NCBI GenBank assembly: GCA_045222795.1
Contig: JBGUZF010000060.1
Span: forward strand, 22,752-86,751
Reading direction: 5' to 3'
Origin: Colimorpha sp045222795
GTDB taxonomy: Bacteria > Bacteroidota > Bacteroidia > Bacteroidales > P3
DNA length: 64,000 bases
The notes beneath the pieces are model-generated. The model saw only the letters and a program-made list of their open reading frames with translations. It was not told where the DNA came from and did not search any database. Below, in pieces: positions 30,386-38,414 of this stretch; position 1 is the first letter of the stretch; each line of letters begins with the position of its first letter. The translations under genes were made by a program, and so were the position numbers.

Positions 30386-33145
30386 CTAGCGCTCGCGGAA
30401 ACGCACGGCGACGCCGGGGGCGGTGCCGTTCTTGGTGTTGACGTTTCCGTAGGCCGACACAGTGATGCGCGAGGCATCGACACCCGCCGAAGTGAGCACG
30501 CTGCGCATCACGCGGCCGCGCTCGAGGGAGAGGTTGTAGCACAACTCGTCGTCGTGTCCGGCCACATTGACCACCAACTCCACCACACACTCGCTGTTGT
30601 GGTTGATGAACTGAGCCAACTGCTGCAGCTGCAGTTCGCCGACAGGCAACAGGTTGGCCGACTTGGGCTCGAAGTCCACCGCCAGCAAAGGCAGCGGCTT
30701 GTCCATAGCCACCAACACGGGGAAGGTGTAGCCTTTGAGGCGCTGTTTGTTCTTGGCCTTGGGCTCGATGATGACGGCGGGCACAAAATAGATACCGGCA
30801 TCGCCAAGCACAGCATAGCGCTTGTCCTTGTGGATGCTGAGGTCCACGCTGTGGCCCTCGCCGACATACTCGACAATCTGCGTCACTGTCTGCAAGGTGA
30901 GGTCGGCCACACGCACGCGGAACAGGAAGTCCTCCATGCCGAGGATATCGAGTGAGTAGCTCTGGTACGAGTTGGATGCGTCGTGGGTGGCCTGCACCGA
31001 GTAGGCCGAGAAGCGGCCGAGGTTGTAGTTGGAAGTGTAGACAAGGGTCTTCTCGTCCTGGCCGAAGCTGACATTGGCTTCGGCAAAGCCGGTATTCACC
31101 TCCTTGCCGATATTGCGCGGGGTGCTCCAATGGGTCCAGTCTTCGACGCTGCTGCGCGTGGAGACGTAGATGTCGCCATAGCCGAGACCACGGCTGTCGG
31201 TGACATAATAGAGGGTCTTGAGGTTACGGCTCAGTATGGGGCTGCGCTCACTGTAGGCCGTGTTGATGTCCTTGCCGAGGTTGATGGCGGCGCCCCAGCC
31301 GTTCTGGGTGTAGGGGATGAAATAAAGGTCCGAAGCCAGGGCTGTGTCGCCGTGGAAAATGGATCCCGAGGGCTGCAGGTTCTGCCCGTTGGGACGGTCG
31401 GAAGCCAGCAGCAGGCCGCTGCCGTCGGGCAGCATATAGGCGTCGGTCTCTATGTAGTCGCTATTGACGGGATAGGGCGGTATGTCGGTAACACGCCATT
31501 CGTCGCCCTCCTTCTCGGCAATCCATATATCGCCAGAACTGCCGAGGAGCATGCGCTTGCCGTCGGCATAGAAACCGTAGATGGTAAGACCGTCGTTGTC
31601 GGTGTTCGAGAAGCGCACATCGCCGGCGGGACGCCAAGCCACGCCGTCCTTGACGGCGTAACAGATGCGGCGACTGGGACCGTTGACACGGGTGTAGTAC
31701 ATGCGGTTCTCAGCGGCATTATATGAGGGATTCTGAATGTTGTAGGTTGCCGTGAGCACCGGCACAGGACGGCGTCCCGTGGCGGGAGCGGCAAGGATGT
31801 TCTTGAGTTCCTCGTACTCGGTGTGGCTTTCCTTGTCGAAGCAGAGGTCGAACTGACGCACCCGGTCGAGGGCGCCCTTGTAGTTGTGCAGCGTCAGCTG
31901 CGACTGTATCATGCGCTGCAGGGGCACAAAAGCGATGCGCTTGCCAGTCATCTGACGCACATAGTTGGCATATTTGGGATAGTCTACCTCGATGAAATCT
32001 TCCATGAGATTGATGCGGTCGATCTTCTCGGCACGCTGCATGTCGGCCTCGACGGCACGCGGATACGGGAAGTTGGGGTTCTGCTCGCTGAAGGCCTTGA
32101 TGGGAGCCACATTGCCCTCTTCGGCATGCCACGAATAGTAGCGGTTGTAGACGTCGTTGTAGTATTGGTCGAGCGTAAAGCGCGAGAGGTAGAGGCGGGC
32201 AGCCTCGATGCTGTGCTCCTCGTAGACGAGGCGGCGCAGCTGGGCGAGGGCTTTATCGGCAAGGTCGTTGTCGGCATTGGAATCGACGAAGTCGGCATAT
32301 TCGCGCGGAGTGCTCAGCGAGTTGTACTTCACCTCAAGCAGCGTGGCCAGCTTTTCGCGGGCCTGCAGGTGTTCGTCGCTCGACGGATAACGGCGCAGGA
32401 AGTCGTTGTAGGCGGCAATGGTGTTGCGACCCGAGGCGTCAGCATAGGCCAGGCGGCTCTTCTGCTTCTCGGCGGCACGCTGCACCGAAGGACTCAGCGG
32501 GAACTTAGCGGCCACGGTGTCGACACCCGACTCGGAGGCGATACCCTCGAAGAGGCCGGGGGCGAGGCGCGACAGGCGCTCTTCCATCTGCTCGGCCTCG
32601 TGTGTGCCGGGATAGATGTCGATGAAGTGGTAGTACGACTCGGCAGTACCCTTGCGCAGGTCCTCGTCGTAGACCTGGTTGATGCGGCGCTGACGCAGCA
32701 GACGCACCAACTCGATGTCAATACCGAAGGCGTCGAGGTATGTGTCGAGTTCAACACGGCTCATGTCGGTGCGCACCTCAAGGGTGTTGTAGGCGGCGTC
32801 GCTGATAGCCTGCTTGGTCTGACGGATGGTGGTAAGGGTGATATTCTTGCGGGCCAGGCGCGTGAGCTCGCCGAGGCGGTCCTCTTCGAGCAGCACGATA
32901 TGGCGCGCTTCGGCACGCTGGATATACTTCATGGCCATGGGCAGGTTACGCATGGGGTGCGAGTTGTCAAAGTAGAACTGCGCCATGTTGAAGAGATTCT
33001 CCACGTTGTCGGGCTCTTTGGCGTAAGCCTTATTGAGACGTGTGAAGCGGTCCTGATAGTCACCCATGGCATCCTCGGGCGACACCTGTGCCATTGCCGT
33101 TGCCATCATCAGGCAACCCATAACGGTCATCAATAGTTTCTTCAT
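30386..33145 (-). CDS. OmpA-family protein with TPR-like and beta-propeller domains (PorE-like)
   Basis: A 919-aa envelope protein. A signal peptide ends AMAQ. Residues about 25-400 are helical and TPR-like (VENLFNMAQFYFDNSH). About 455-730 is a PD40/WD40-type propeller (YYVTDSRGLGYGDIYVS, GSGLLLASDRPNG). The last 130 residues are OmpA-like (LLAVDFEPKSANLLPVGELQL spanning to AGHDDELCYNLSLERGRVM), which binds peptidoglycan in relatives. TPR, propeller and OmpA is the order in PorE, a T9SS protein proposed to link the machine to the cell wall, but PorE is shorter and a lipoprotein, and no convincing lipobox is seen here. It is 5 bases from the gene upstream. Confidence 0.75.
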   Translation of the reverse strand: MKKLLMTVMGCLMMATAMAQVSPEDAMGDYQDRFTRLNKAYAKEPDNVENLFNMAQFYFDNSHPMRNLPMAMKYIQRAEARHIVLLEEDRLGELTRLARKNITLTTIRQTKQAISDAAYNTLEVRTDMSRVELDTYLDAFGIDIELVRLLRQRRINQVYDEDLRKGTAESYYHFIDIYPGTHEAEQMEERLSRLAPGLFEGIASESGVDTVAAKFPLSPSVQRAAEKQKSRLAYADASGRNTIAAYNDFLRRYPSSDEHLQAREKLATLLEVKYNSLSTPREYADFVDSNADNDLADKALAQLRRLVYEEHSIEAARLYLSRFTLDQYYNDVYNRYYSWHAEEGNVAPIKAFSEQNPNFPYPRAVEADMQRAEKIDRINLMEDFIEVDYPKYANYVRQMTGKRIAFVPLQRMIQSQLTLHNYKGALDRVRQFDLCFDKESHTEYEELKNILAAPATGRRPVPVLTATYNIQNPSYNAAENRMYYTRVNGPSRRICYAVKDGVAWRPAGDVRFSNTDNDGLTIYGFYADGKRMLLGSSGDIWIAEKEGDEWRVTDIPPYPVNSDYIETDAYMLPDGSGLLLASDRPNGQNLQPSGSIFHGDTALASDLYFIPYTQNGWGAAINLGKDINTAYSERSPILSRNLKTLYYVTDSRGLGYGDIYVSTRSSVEDWTHWSTPRNIGKEVNTGFAEANVSFGQDEKTLVYTSNYNLGRFSAYSVQATHDASNSYQSYSLDILGMEDFLFRVRVADLTLQTVTQIVEYVGEGHSVDLSIHKDKRYAVLGDAGIYFVPAVIIEPKAKNKQRLKGYTFPVLVAMDKPLPLLAVDFEPKSANLLPVGELQLQQLAQFINHNSECVVELVVNVAGHDDELCYNLSLERGRVMRSVLTSAGVDASRITVSAYGNVNTKNGTAPGVAVRFRER

Positions 33146-33150
33146 CGCTG

Positions 33151-33675
33151 CTATTTTAGTGATTCCAAAATGTCATTAAATTCAAACTCCATCTCCTGGA
33201 AGGTGTCCTTGGTGGTCTCCAGGCGGAACTCCACGGTGACGTCGCCGTCCTTGAAATAGGTCATCATGAACTGGTAGTCCTTCTGGTCGGAGGGGTTGGT
33301 GTAGGCTCCAACATAGCCCAAGCCGCCGCGCTTGGGGAGGCCGGGGCCGTGGGTGTACTCGTTGAGCGACTGGAAGGGCTGCTGCATGTAGCGCTCGTAG
33401 GCCAGCTCGTAGATGTCGCCGTCGTAGTCCTCGTTGACATAGATGCGCAGGAAGGGCAGCACGGTGTCGCCTTCGTCGTCGAGCAGCATCTGCCCCACAT
33501 AGCAGTAGAGGTAGATGTCGGCGCCGTCGTCGAGCTGGAAGGTGCGCAGGTAGCGCCAGTCGTCGCCGTTGAGACGGAAGGTCACCTGCGTGCCGGGGAT
33601 GCCTATCTGGGCCGAGGCAGCGGCAGGAACGGCTATCATCAGAGCCGTGAGAATGATTCTAAGGTATCGTTTCAT
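33151..33675 (-). CDS. Secreted hypothetical protein (174 aa)
   Basis: A small periplasmic or surface protein with a signal peptide (MKRYLRIILTALMIAVPAAASAQ). The mature part is acidic and aromatic (DDGADIYLYCYVGQMLLDDEG, split as DDGADIYLYC and YVGQMLLDDEG), with no family I recognise. The start at 33675 overlaps the glycosyltransferase stop (ATGA), and its stop is 5 bases from the PorE-like gene, so the three are probably one transcript. A longer frame upstream lies within the glycosyltransferase gene and is not coding. Confidence 0.7.
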   Translation of the reverse strand: MKRYLRIILTALMIAVPAAASAQIGIPGTQVTFRLNGDDWRYLRTFQLDDGADIYLYCYVGQMLLDDEGDTVLPFLRIYVNEDYDGDIYELAYERYMQQPFQSLNEYTHGPGLPKRGGLGYVGAYTNPSDQKDYQFMMTYFKDGDVTVEFRLETTKDTFQEMEFEFNDILESLK

Positions 33676-34880
33676 CGCTTTATTATTTCCTCGTAAAACT
33701 TGATTAGTCGCTGCGAGAGCACCCTCTCGTCGTATTCCGCGGCCACCAACTGGACTGCGGCCTCTCCCACCCTGCGGCAGAGGTCGCAGTCGGCCGCCAG
33801 GCGACTTATCTGACGGGCAAACTGTTCGGGTGTGTCGGCAATAAGGAGGTTCTCGCCGTCGGTATAGTTGATGCCTTGGGCCCCGGTGGTGGTGGTCACC
33901 ACGGCTTTGCCCATCGACATAGCCTCGATTATCTTCACACGGATGCCACTGCCACTGAGCAAAGGTACCACGTTGACCTGTTTGTCGGCAATGAACTGGC
34001 GTGCATCGGGCACCTCGCCGACGATGGTGACGCCCTCTATCTGCGCCTTCAGCCACCGCTCAGGCATCTTGCGACCGGCTAGGTAAAGCTGCGCCTGCGG
34101 CACCTCGCGGTGCACCACGGGCCACACCTCCTCCAACAGCCACCGCACGCCTTCCTGGTTAGGCATCCAGTCCATGGCACCGAGGTGGTAGAGTCTGAGT
34201 GGAAGAGTGGAAGAGTGGAAGAGTGGAAGAGTGGAAGTATCTGTTGTAATCCCGAAGGGGACCACAGTCACAGGACGGCGGCAGCCGTTGGCGCGGAACC
34301 AATCGGCGTCGCACTGCGTGATGCACACCACGCCGTCGTAGTCGTTGACATGCTCCACCTCATAGGAGCGCAATGTGAGGGCCAGATGTTTCAAGTACCA
34401 GCGCTTCAAGCCGTGGCGTGTGCTCTGCGCCACGCTACGCCAGATGAGGTTCTCCACGTTGTGGGCGCGGAGGATGACTTTGGCATTGGAAAGGCGGCGT
34501 ATCAGCGGCACATAAGGGGTAAGGAAGATACTCTCCAAATGCACCACGTCGAACTCTTCCTGTTGCAGAACCTTTTTCAGTTTGTTGGTGAAGTTGATAC
34601 TTACGTAACGCTCCACGTGGTACGACTCGCCGCAGAACATGGCCGCGGCGGCCTGCAGAGGTTTAACCCTCAGGTCAACATACACCGACTCGATGCCAGT
34701 GGCCTCGCGATAAGCCTCGGGCAGCAGGTCAGCCTGAAGGGGGTGCTTGTCGGTCTCTACCGTCAGCACCTTCACCTCACAGCCCTCGCGCAGCAGTCCC
34801 TGTGTGACGCTGTCCATAGCCATCGTGCCGCCGTCGACCGGCGGGTACGGGGGCTTGATGCAGAGCTGGAGAACCTTCAA
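33672..34880 (-). CDS. Glycosyltransferase family 4-like protein, possibly phase-variable
   Basis: A 402-aa GT-B fold enzyme. The N-terminal half has MKVLQLCIKPPYPPVDGG and ILRAHNVENLIWRS; the C-terminal half has RLYHLGAMDWMPNQEG, VNVVPLLSGSGIRVKIIEAM and the nucleotide-sugar-binding glutamates. It probably adds a sugar to a surface glycan; the acceptor is unknown. The start must be TTG at 34880, since an in-frame TAA lies five codons upstream and the next ATG would remove the first beta strand. Five exact copies of an octamer (34197-34236) encode STLPLFHS-type repeats between the two halves. As 8 is not a multiple of 3, a change in copy number would shift the frame. Confidence 0.85.
   Translation of the reverse strand: MKVLQLCIKPPYPPVDGGTMAMDSVTQGLLREGCEVKVLTVETDKHPLQADLLPEAYREATGIESVYVDLRVKPLQAAAAMFCGESYHVERYVSINFTNKLKKVLQQEEFDVVHLESIFLTPYVPLIRRLSNAKVILRAHNVENLIWRSVAQSTRHGLKRWYLKHLALTLRSYEVEHVNDYDGVVCITQCDADWFRANGCRRPVTVVPFGITTDTSTLPLFHSSTLPLRLYHLGAMDWMPNQEGVRWLLEEVWPVVHREVPQAQLYLAGRKMPERWLKAQIEGVTIVGEVPDARQFIADKQVNVVPLLSGSGIRVKIIEAMSMGKAVVTTTTGAQGINYTDGENLLIADTPEQFARQISRLAADCDLCRRVGEAAVQLVAAEYDERVLSQRLIKFYEEIIKR
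34197..34236. repeat. Five perfect octamers inside the glycosyltransferase gene
   Basis: Plus strand GAGTGGAA five times in tandem (TTCCACTC in the coding sense). All three frames of the array are open. In one shifted frame the first stop is the TAA at 34161-34159, about 35 bases downstream of the array in the coding direction. Perfect copies suggest recent expansion or ongoing slippage. Confidence 0.9.
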
Positions 34881-34909
34881 TTCAGTTAGGAGTTAGAAAT
34901 TAGGAGTTA
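34876..34909. repeat. AGTTAGGAGTTAG-type repeat between yitT and the glycosyltransferase
   Basis: CAGTTAGGAG, TTAGAAATTA and GGAGTTATTC make an imperfect repeat across the 26-base gap. It supplies the stop codon of the YitT gene and the region just before the TTG start of the glycosyltransferase. Confidence 0.5.
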
Positions 34910-35860
34910 TTCCTTCGGGAGGGCTTTGAAGCCGTAACCGAGGATTTCGCTGCTCTCCATGATGTTGACGAAGGCCTTGGGGTCGAGACGATGCAGGTTG
35001 CTCTTGAGTTTCACCATGTCGGCACGGTCGAGGGTGACGTAGATCATCTTGCGCTCGTTGCCCTGATAGAGACCTGTGCCCACCAGCAGGGTGCCACCAC
35101 GCTCGAGGTCGTTGAGGATGTAATCGCGCACAGCTTCCAGTTCGTCGGTGACGATGAACATTGTCTTGTAGCTCTTCATGCCGTCGACCACGAGGTCGAT
35201 AATCTTGCTCTCGATGTAGATAAGCAGGATGGAGTAGATTGGCAGGCGGATGTCGCCAATGATGAGGGTGGTGAGCGAGATGATGCTGTCGACGATAAGC
35301 ACCAAGGTGCCAAGGCTAATCTTGGTGTACTTGTGGATTATCATGGAGATGATATCCGAGCCGCCACTGGTGGCGCCGGCACGGAAGATGACGCCGATAG
35401 CCACACCGTAAATTAGGCCTGCCACAATGGTGTTGAGAATCATGTCGGGCATGAACCACACCTCGGCGCCGTCGCGCATGAACGAGAGGGCGGTATGGGC
35501 GGGAGCGTCCATGAAGTCACCGTCGTGGATAAGCGGAGCATAGCCCCACGTGGTCTCCATGATGAAGGTGAACACCGGTATCAGGATGACCGAGATGATG
35601 GTCTTAAGACCGAACTTGGGACCCAGGATGATGGTGCCGATGATGAGCAGCGGGATGTCCATGCAAATGCCAGCCACCGAAATCTTCCACCCGAAAAGGG
35701 CATTGAAGACGTTGGCAAGACCGTAGACACCGCCGGGGGCCAGGTGGTAGGGATTGACAAACATTACGTCGCCTACGGCGAACAAGGCACTGCCAATAAC
35801 CAGCAGGCAGTAGGACCATACTTCCTTTTTCCAATCTCTTTTTACAATAGTCTCTGTCAT
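34907..35860 (-). CDS. YitT family membrane protein (DUF2179 domain)
   Basis: A 317-aa integral membrane protein of the YitT/YqfU family (DUF161 membrane part and C-terminal DUF2179). Five or six membrane segments are visible in the first 220 residues, with PYHLAPGGVYGLANV and FRAGATSGGSDIISMI, the two family repeats. The soluble DUF2179 end has TMFIVTDELEAVRDYIL and GTGLYQGNERKMIYV. The function is unknown; transport is often suggested. The start at 35860 (MTETIVK) is chosen over an in-frame start at 35896 because the later fits the family. Confidence 0.85.
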   Translation of the reverse strand: MTETIVKRDWKKEVWSYCLLVIGSALFAVGDVMFVNPYHLAPGGVYGLANVFNALFGWKISVAGICMDIPLLIIGTIILGPKFGLKTIISVILIPVFTFIMETTWGYAPLIHDGDFMDAPAHTALSFMRDGAEVWFMPDMILNTIVAGLIYGVAIGVIFRAGATSGGSDIISMIIHKYTKISLGTLVLIVDSIISLTTLIIGDIRLPIYSILLIYIESKIIDLVVDGMKSYKTMFIVTDELEAVRDYILNDLERGGTLLVGTGLYQGNERKMIYVTLDRADMVKLKSNLHRLDPKAFVNIMESSEILGYGFKALPKE

Positions 35861-35913
35861 ATTAGGTTGATATTTAATACATAATAGTTTATCCACACTA
35901 TGGGATAGAAATG

Positions 35914-35921
35914 CAAATATA
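35914..35921 (-). promoter_or_regulatory. -7 box before yitT
   Basis: TATATTTG on the minus strand, 53 bases before the start at 35860. A possible TTTG at 35937-35934 is only 12 bases away, too close for a normal -33 element. Confidence 0.45.
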
Positions 35922-35995
35922 CATATTTTTTTTCAAATATATAAAAAGTGTTTGCAACTCGACGCAAATGCCCGCTGTTTTTCAACCGTTTACCA

Positions 35996-36056
35996 CTTGT
36001 TCTTCGGTTGTTCTTCGGTGGACCATCGAAGAAATACCGAAGAAATACCGAAGAAA
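35996..36056. repeat. Hairpin of 11-nt units, copy 3
   Basis: Left units TTGTTCTTCGG and TTGTTCTTCGG, core TTCTTCGGT-GGACC-ATCGAAGAA, then right units GAAGAAATACC and GAAGAAATACC ending in GAAGAA. It lies 3' of tRNA-Gly and upstream of the yitT promoter. Related to 19652-19735 and 29377-29458. Confidence 0.8.
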
Positions 36057-36093
36057 AAAGAAACCCATAGACTACCTTGCAGTCACCTATGGG
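36054..36093 (-). terminator. Terminator after tRNA-Gly
   Basis: On the minus strand CCCATAG and CTATGGG form the outer stem, with extra pairing inside (GACT/AGTC-type), followed by TTTCTTTTTTC. It lies 10 bases after the tRNA. Confidence 0.8.
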
Positions 36094-36103
36094 CATAAAA
36101 AGG

Positions 36104-36176
36104 AGCGATAGACGGGGTTCGAACCCGCGACCTGCGGCTTGGGAAGCCGCCGCTCTGCCAACTGAGCTACTATCGC
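36104..36176 (-). tRNA. tRNA-Gly (CCC anticodon)
   Basis: A 73-base cloverleaf: acceptor GCGATAG/CTATCGC, D arm GCTC-AGTTGGCA-GAGC, anticodon stem GCGGC/GCCGC with loop TTCCCAA, and T loop TTCGAAC. The anticodon CCC is at 36143-36141 and reads GGG. The discriminator base is U, as expected for tRNA-Gly. A full 3' CCA is not encoded. It is a lone tRNA gene between purM and yitT. Confidence 0.95.
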
Positions 36177-36190
36177 AAAAGCACACCTAT

Positions 36191-36209
36191 AAACGCCACC
36201 CGTGGCGCT
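36191..36209 (-). terminator. Hairpin after purM
   Basis: CGCCAC-CC-GTGGCG (36194-36207), with TTTAT following on the minus strand. It lies 24 bases after the purM stop and just before the tRNA. The U-tract is short, so termination may be partial and the tRNA could be co-transcribed. Confidence 0.5.
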
Positions 36210-36231
36210 TTATTGTATGTGATGCTATTTT

Positions 36232-37410
36232 TCAGGCAAAATATTCGTACTGGCCGTTCTCACTTTTGACAGTGACCTGTGCCTTGGGTCCTTCCTCGAC
36301 GCGACCCACGATGCGGGCGTCGACATTGAAGGAGCGGGCGATGTCGATGATACCTGCGGCGGTCTGCTCGTCGGTGTAGAGCTCCATGCGGTGACCCATA
36401 TTGAACACCTTGTACATCTCCTGCCAGTCGGTGCCGCTTTCGTCGTGAATCATGCGGAACAGCGGCGGCACGGGGAAGAGATTGTCCTTGACCACATGCA
36501 GCGGACAGCCGCCGATAAAGTGTAGCACCTTGGTCTGCGCGCCACCGGAGCAGTGTATCATGCCGTCAATCTTGGGGCGGTATTCGTCGAGCACCTTGCG
36601 GATGATGGGCGCATAGGTTCTTGTTGGCGAGAGCACCATGTGGCCTGCGTCGACGCCGGGCACCTCGGTGGGGTCGGTGAGGAGTTTGGAGCCGCAGAAG
36701 ACCACGCTGTCGGGCAGGTTCTTGTCGTAGCACATAGGATACTTCTCGGCGTAGACGTGCGAGAAAACGTCGTGGCGGGCGGAGGTGAGGCCATTCGAGC
36801 CCATGCCTCCGTTGTAGGAAGTCTCATAAGAGGCTTGGCCGAAGGAGGCAAGACCCACTATGACATTGCCGGCCTTGATGCGGGCATTGTCGACCACGTC
36901 GGCACGACGCATACGGGCGGTGACGGTACTGTCGACGATGATGGTACGCACGAGATCGCCCACGTCAGCGGTCTCGCCACCGGTGAGGACGATGTCGATG
37001 CCCATGTCGCGCATCGTCTGGCAGAACCCCTCGGTGCCGTTGATGACGGCCGAGATGACCTCGCCTGGCACCAGCTGCTTGTTGCGGCCAATGGTGGAGG
37101 AAAGGAGGATGTGGTCGAGGGCGCCGACGCAGAGCAGGTCGTCGGTGTTCATCACTATGGCGTCGACGGCGATGCCTTTCCAGACGCTGATGTCGCCGGT
37201 CTCGCGCCAATACATGTAGGCGAGGCTCGACTTTGTGCCTGCGCCGTCGGCATGCATGATGTTGCAATACTGCGGGTCGCCACCCAAAAGGTCGGGAATT
37301 ATCTTGCAGAATGCGTTAGGATAAAGACCTTTGTCGATATTCTTGATGGCGTTGTGCACATCCTCTTTGGTGGCGGAAACACCGCGCTGGTTGTATTTGT
37401 CCATAGTCAT
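36232..37410 (-). CDS. purM: Phosphoribosylformylglycinamidine cyclo-ligase (AIR synthetase)
   Basis: Closes the imidazole ring of the purine precursor, using ATP to form aminoimidazole ribonucleotide. The 392-aa protein is of the longer Bacteroidota form. It shows YNQRGVSATKEDVHNAI near the N-terminus, the HADGAGTKSSLAYMYW ATP-site segment, VDAIVMNTDDLLCVGA, TGGETADVGDLVRT and a GLASFGQASYE(T) turn characteristic of PurM. No other pur genes are nearby. It has a clear promoter and ends with a short hairpin before tRNA-Gly. Confidence 0.93.
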   Translation of the reverse strand: MTMDKYNQRGVSATKEDVHNAIKNIDKGLYPNAFCKIIPDLLGGDPQYCNIMHADGAGTKSSLAYMYWRETGDISVWKGIAVDAIVMNTDDLLCVGALDHILLSSTIGRNKQLVPGEVISAVINGTEGFCQTMRDMGIDIVLTGGETADVGDLVRTIIVDSTVTARMRRADVVDNARIKAGNVIVGLASFGQASYETSYNGGMGSNGLTSARHDVFSHVYAEKYPMCYDKNLPDSVVFCGSKLLTDPTEVPGVDAGHMVLSPTRTYAPIIRKVLDEYRPKIDGMIHCSGGAQTKVLHFIGGCPLHVVKDNLFPVPPLFRMIHDESGTDWQEMYKVFNMGHRMELYTDEQTAAGIIDIARSFNVDARIVGRVEEGPKAQVTVKSENGQYEYFA

Positions 37411-37435
37411 GTTGTTCGGTGTATGAAATCGGGTG

Positions 37436-37466
37436 CAAAATTACGAACTTTTAATGGATTGGCAAA
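37436..37466 (-). promoter_or_regulatory. purM promoter
   Basis: On the minus strand TTTG (37466-37463), 19 bases, TAATTTTG (37443-37436). The ATG at 37410 is 26 bases away. Confidence 0.75.
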
Positions 37467-37496
37467 AATAATTTACCTTGGTATGAAAATAATACG

Positions 37497-37504
37497 TATA
37501 TTTG
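37497..37504 (+). promoter_or_regulatory. -7 box before the 262-aa lipoprotein
   Basis: TATATTTG fits TAnnTTTG and is 69 bases before the start at 37573. A TTTA at 37472-37475 could be a weak -33 element at 21-base spacing. Confidence 0.5.
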
Positions 37505-37572
37505 CAAAATACCAACCACAGGCACTTTACATCCAAAAGAATAACAATCAATAAATTAAACAATAAAAAGTT

Positions 37573-38361
37573 ATGAAGAAAACATTATTCATCATTGTCG
37601 CTGCAGTACTCTGCATGCCTATGTTCACTTCGTGCGACCTCAGCGATATTATTGACTCCGGCGCCCTCGGCACCATCACCCTCACCACCAGCCAGACCGC
37701 CAATGGCGACCAACTCTATGCCGACGACAGCACCATCACCTTCAAGTCGGGTCTTTGCAACATCAACAACCGCGACATCCACATCGACATCGACACCCTC
37801 GACGTGGACTACGACACCACCCTGATGAATTTCAGTGCCGGCACCATCATCCTCGGCGTCAACGGTGTGGACGTCATGGAGAACACCGCCAACATCGACT
37901 GGCCCCTGTTCGGCATGAACCTGCGCGACACCACTGTGGGAACATATTATTTCTTCCTGCCGGTTCAGACTTTCGCCTTCTTGAACTTTATCGACACCAC
38001 CAGCATCAACAGCCTCGTTGCCACAGGTCTCACCTTCCAGAGATTCCCCTTCAACCTCTTCGCCGTGGCTGCCGACAAGGACCACTTCTACATCGGTTAT
38101 AGCGGTTCTGTGAACGTCACTACCTTCGGCAGCGAAGGTAGCATGGTGGAAGGCACCTTCAACAACGTGAAGGCCTACTATGTCACCACTGACAAACTCC
38201 GCGAGATGATTGCCCTCGGTGCCGCGGAATGGAACAACCGCACCCTCGCCAGCGAGCTGCCCACCATCACCTTCAACGGCAGCTTCAACAGCCGCCGCGT
38301 CAACATGACATCGGCTATCAACCGCCTCAACGAGATGGACGAAGTAGAGGTTACCAAATAA
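37573..38361 (+). CDS. Lipoprotein of unknown function (262 aa)
   Basis: A lipoprotein signal is clear: MKKTLFIIVAAVLCMPMFTSC, lipid cysteine at residue 21. The mature protein is rich in Thr, Asp and Asn and looks beta-structured, with alternating hydrophobics (INNRDIHIDIDTLDVDYDT, split as NNRDIHIDID and TLDVDYDT). No family is recognised. It is a single-gene unit with its own -7 box and a strong terminator, convergent with the T9SS cargo gene. It probably sits on the outer membrane. Confidence 0.75.
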   Translation: MKKTLFIIVAAVLCMPMFTSCDLSDIIDSGALGTITLTTSQTANGDQLYADDSTITFKSGLCNINNRDIHIDIDTLDVDYDTTLMNFSAGTIILGVNGVDVMENTANIDWPLFGMNLRDTTVGTYYFFLPVQTFAFLNFIDTTSINSLVATGLTFQRFPFNLFAVAADKDHFYIGYSGSVNVTTFGSEGSMVEGTFNNVKAYYVTTDKLREMIALGAAEWNNRTLASELPTITFNGSFNSRRVNMTSAINRLNEMDEVEVTK

Positions 38362-38381
38362 CCTTTTACAATAGAAATAAG

Positions 38382-38408
38382 AAAGCCGGACTGAGGAGTC
38401 CGGCTTTT
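38382..38408. terminator. Bidirectional terminator between the lipoprotein and T9SS cargo genes
   Basis: AAAGCCGGAC, loop TGAGGA, GTCCGGCTTTT. A 7-bp GC-rich stem extended by A-U pairs on both sides, shared by the two convergent genes. Confidence 0.88.
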
Positions 38409-38414
38409 CTTGTT

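Noticed and set aside
33676..34056. N-terminal extension of the 174-aa secreted protein
   Set aside because: It lies in the glycosyltransferase coding sequence and would bury the clear signal peptide that starts at 33675.
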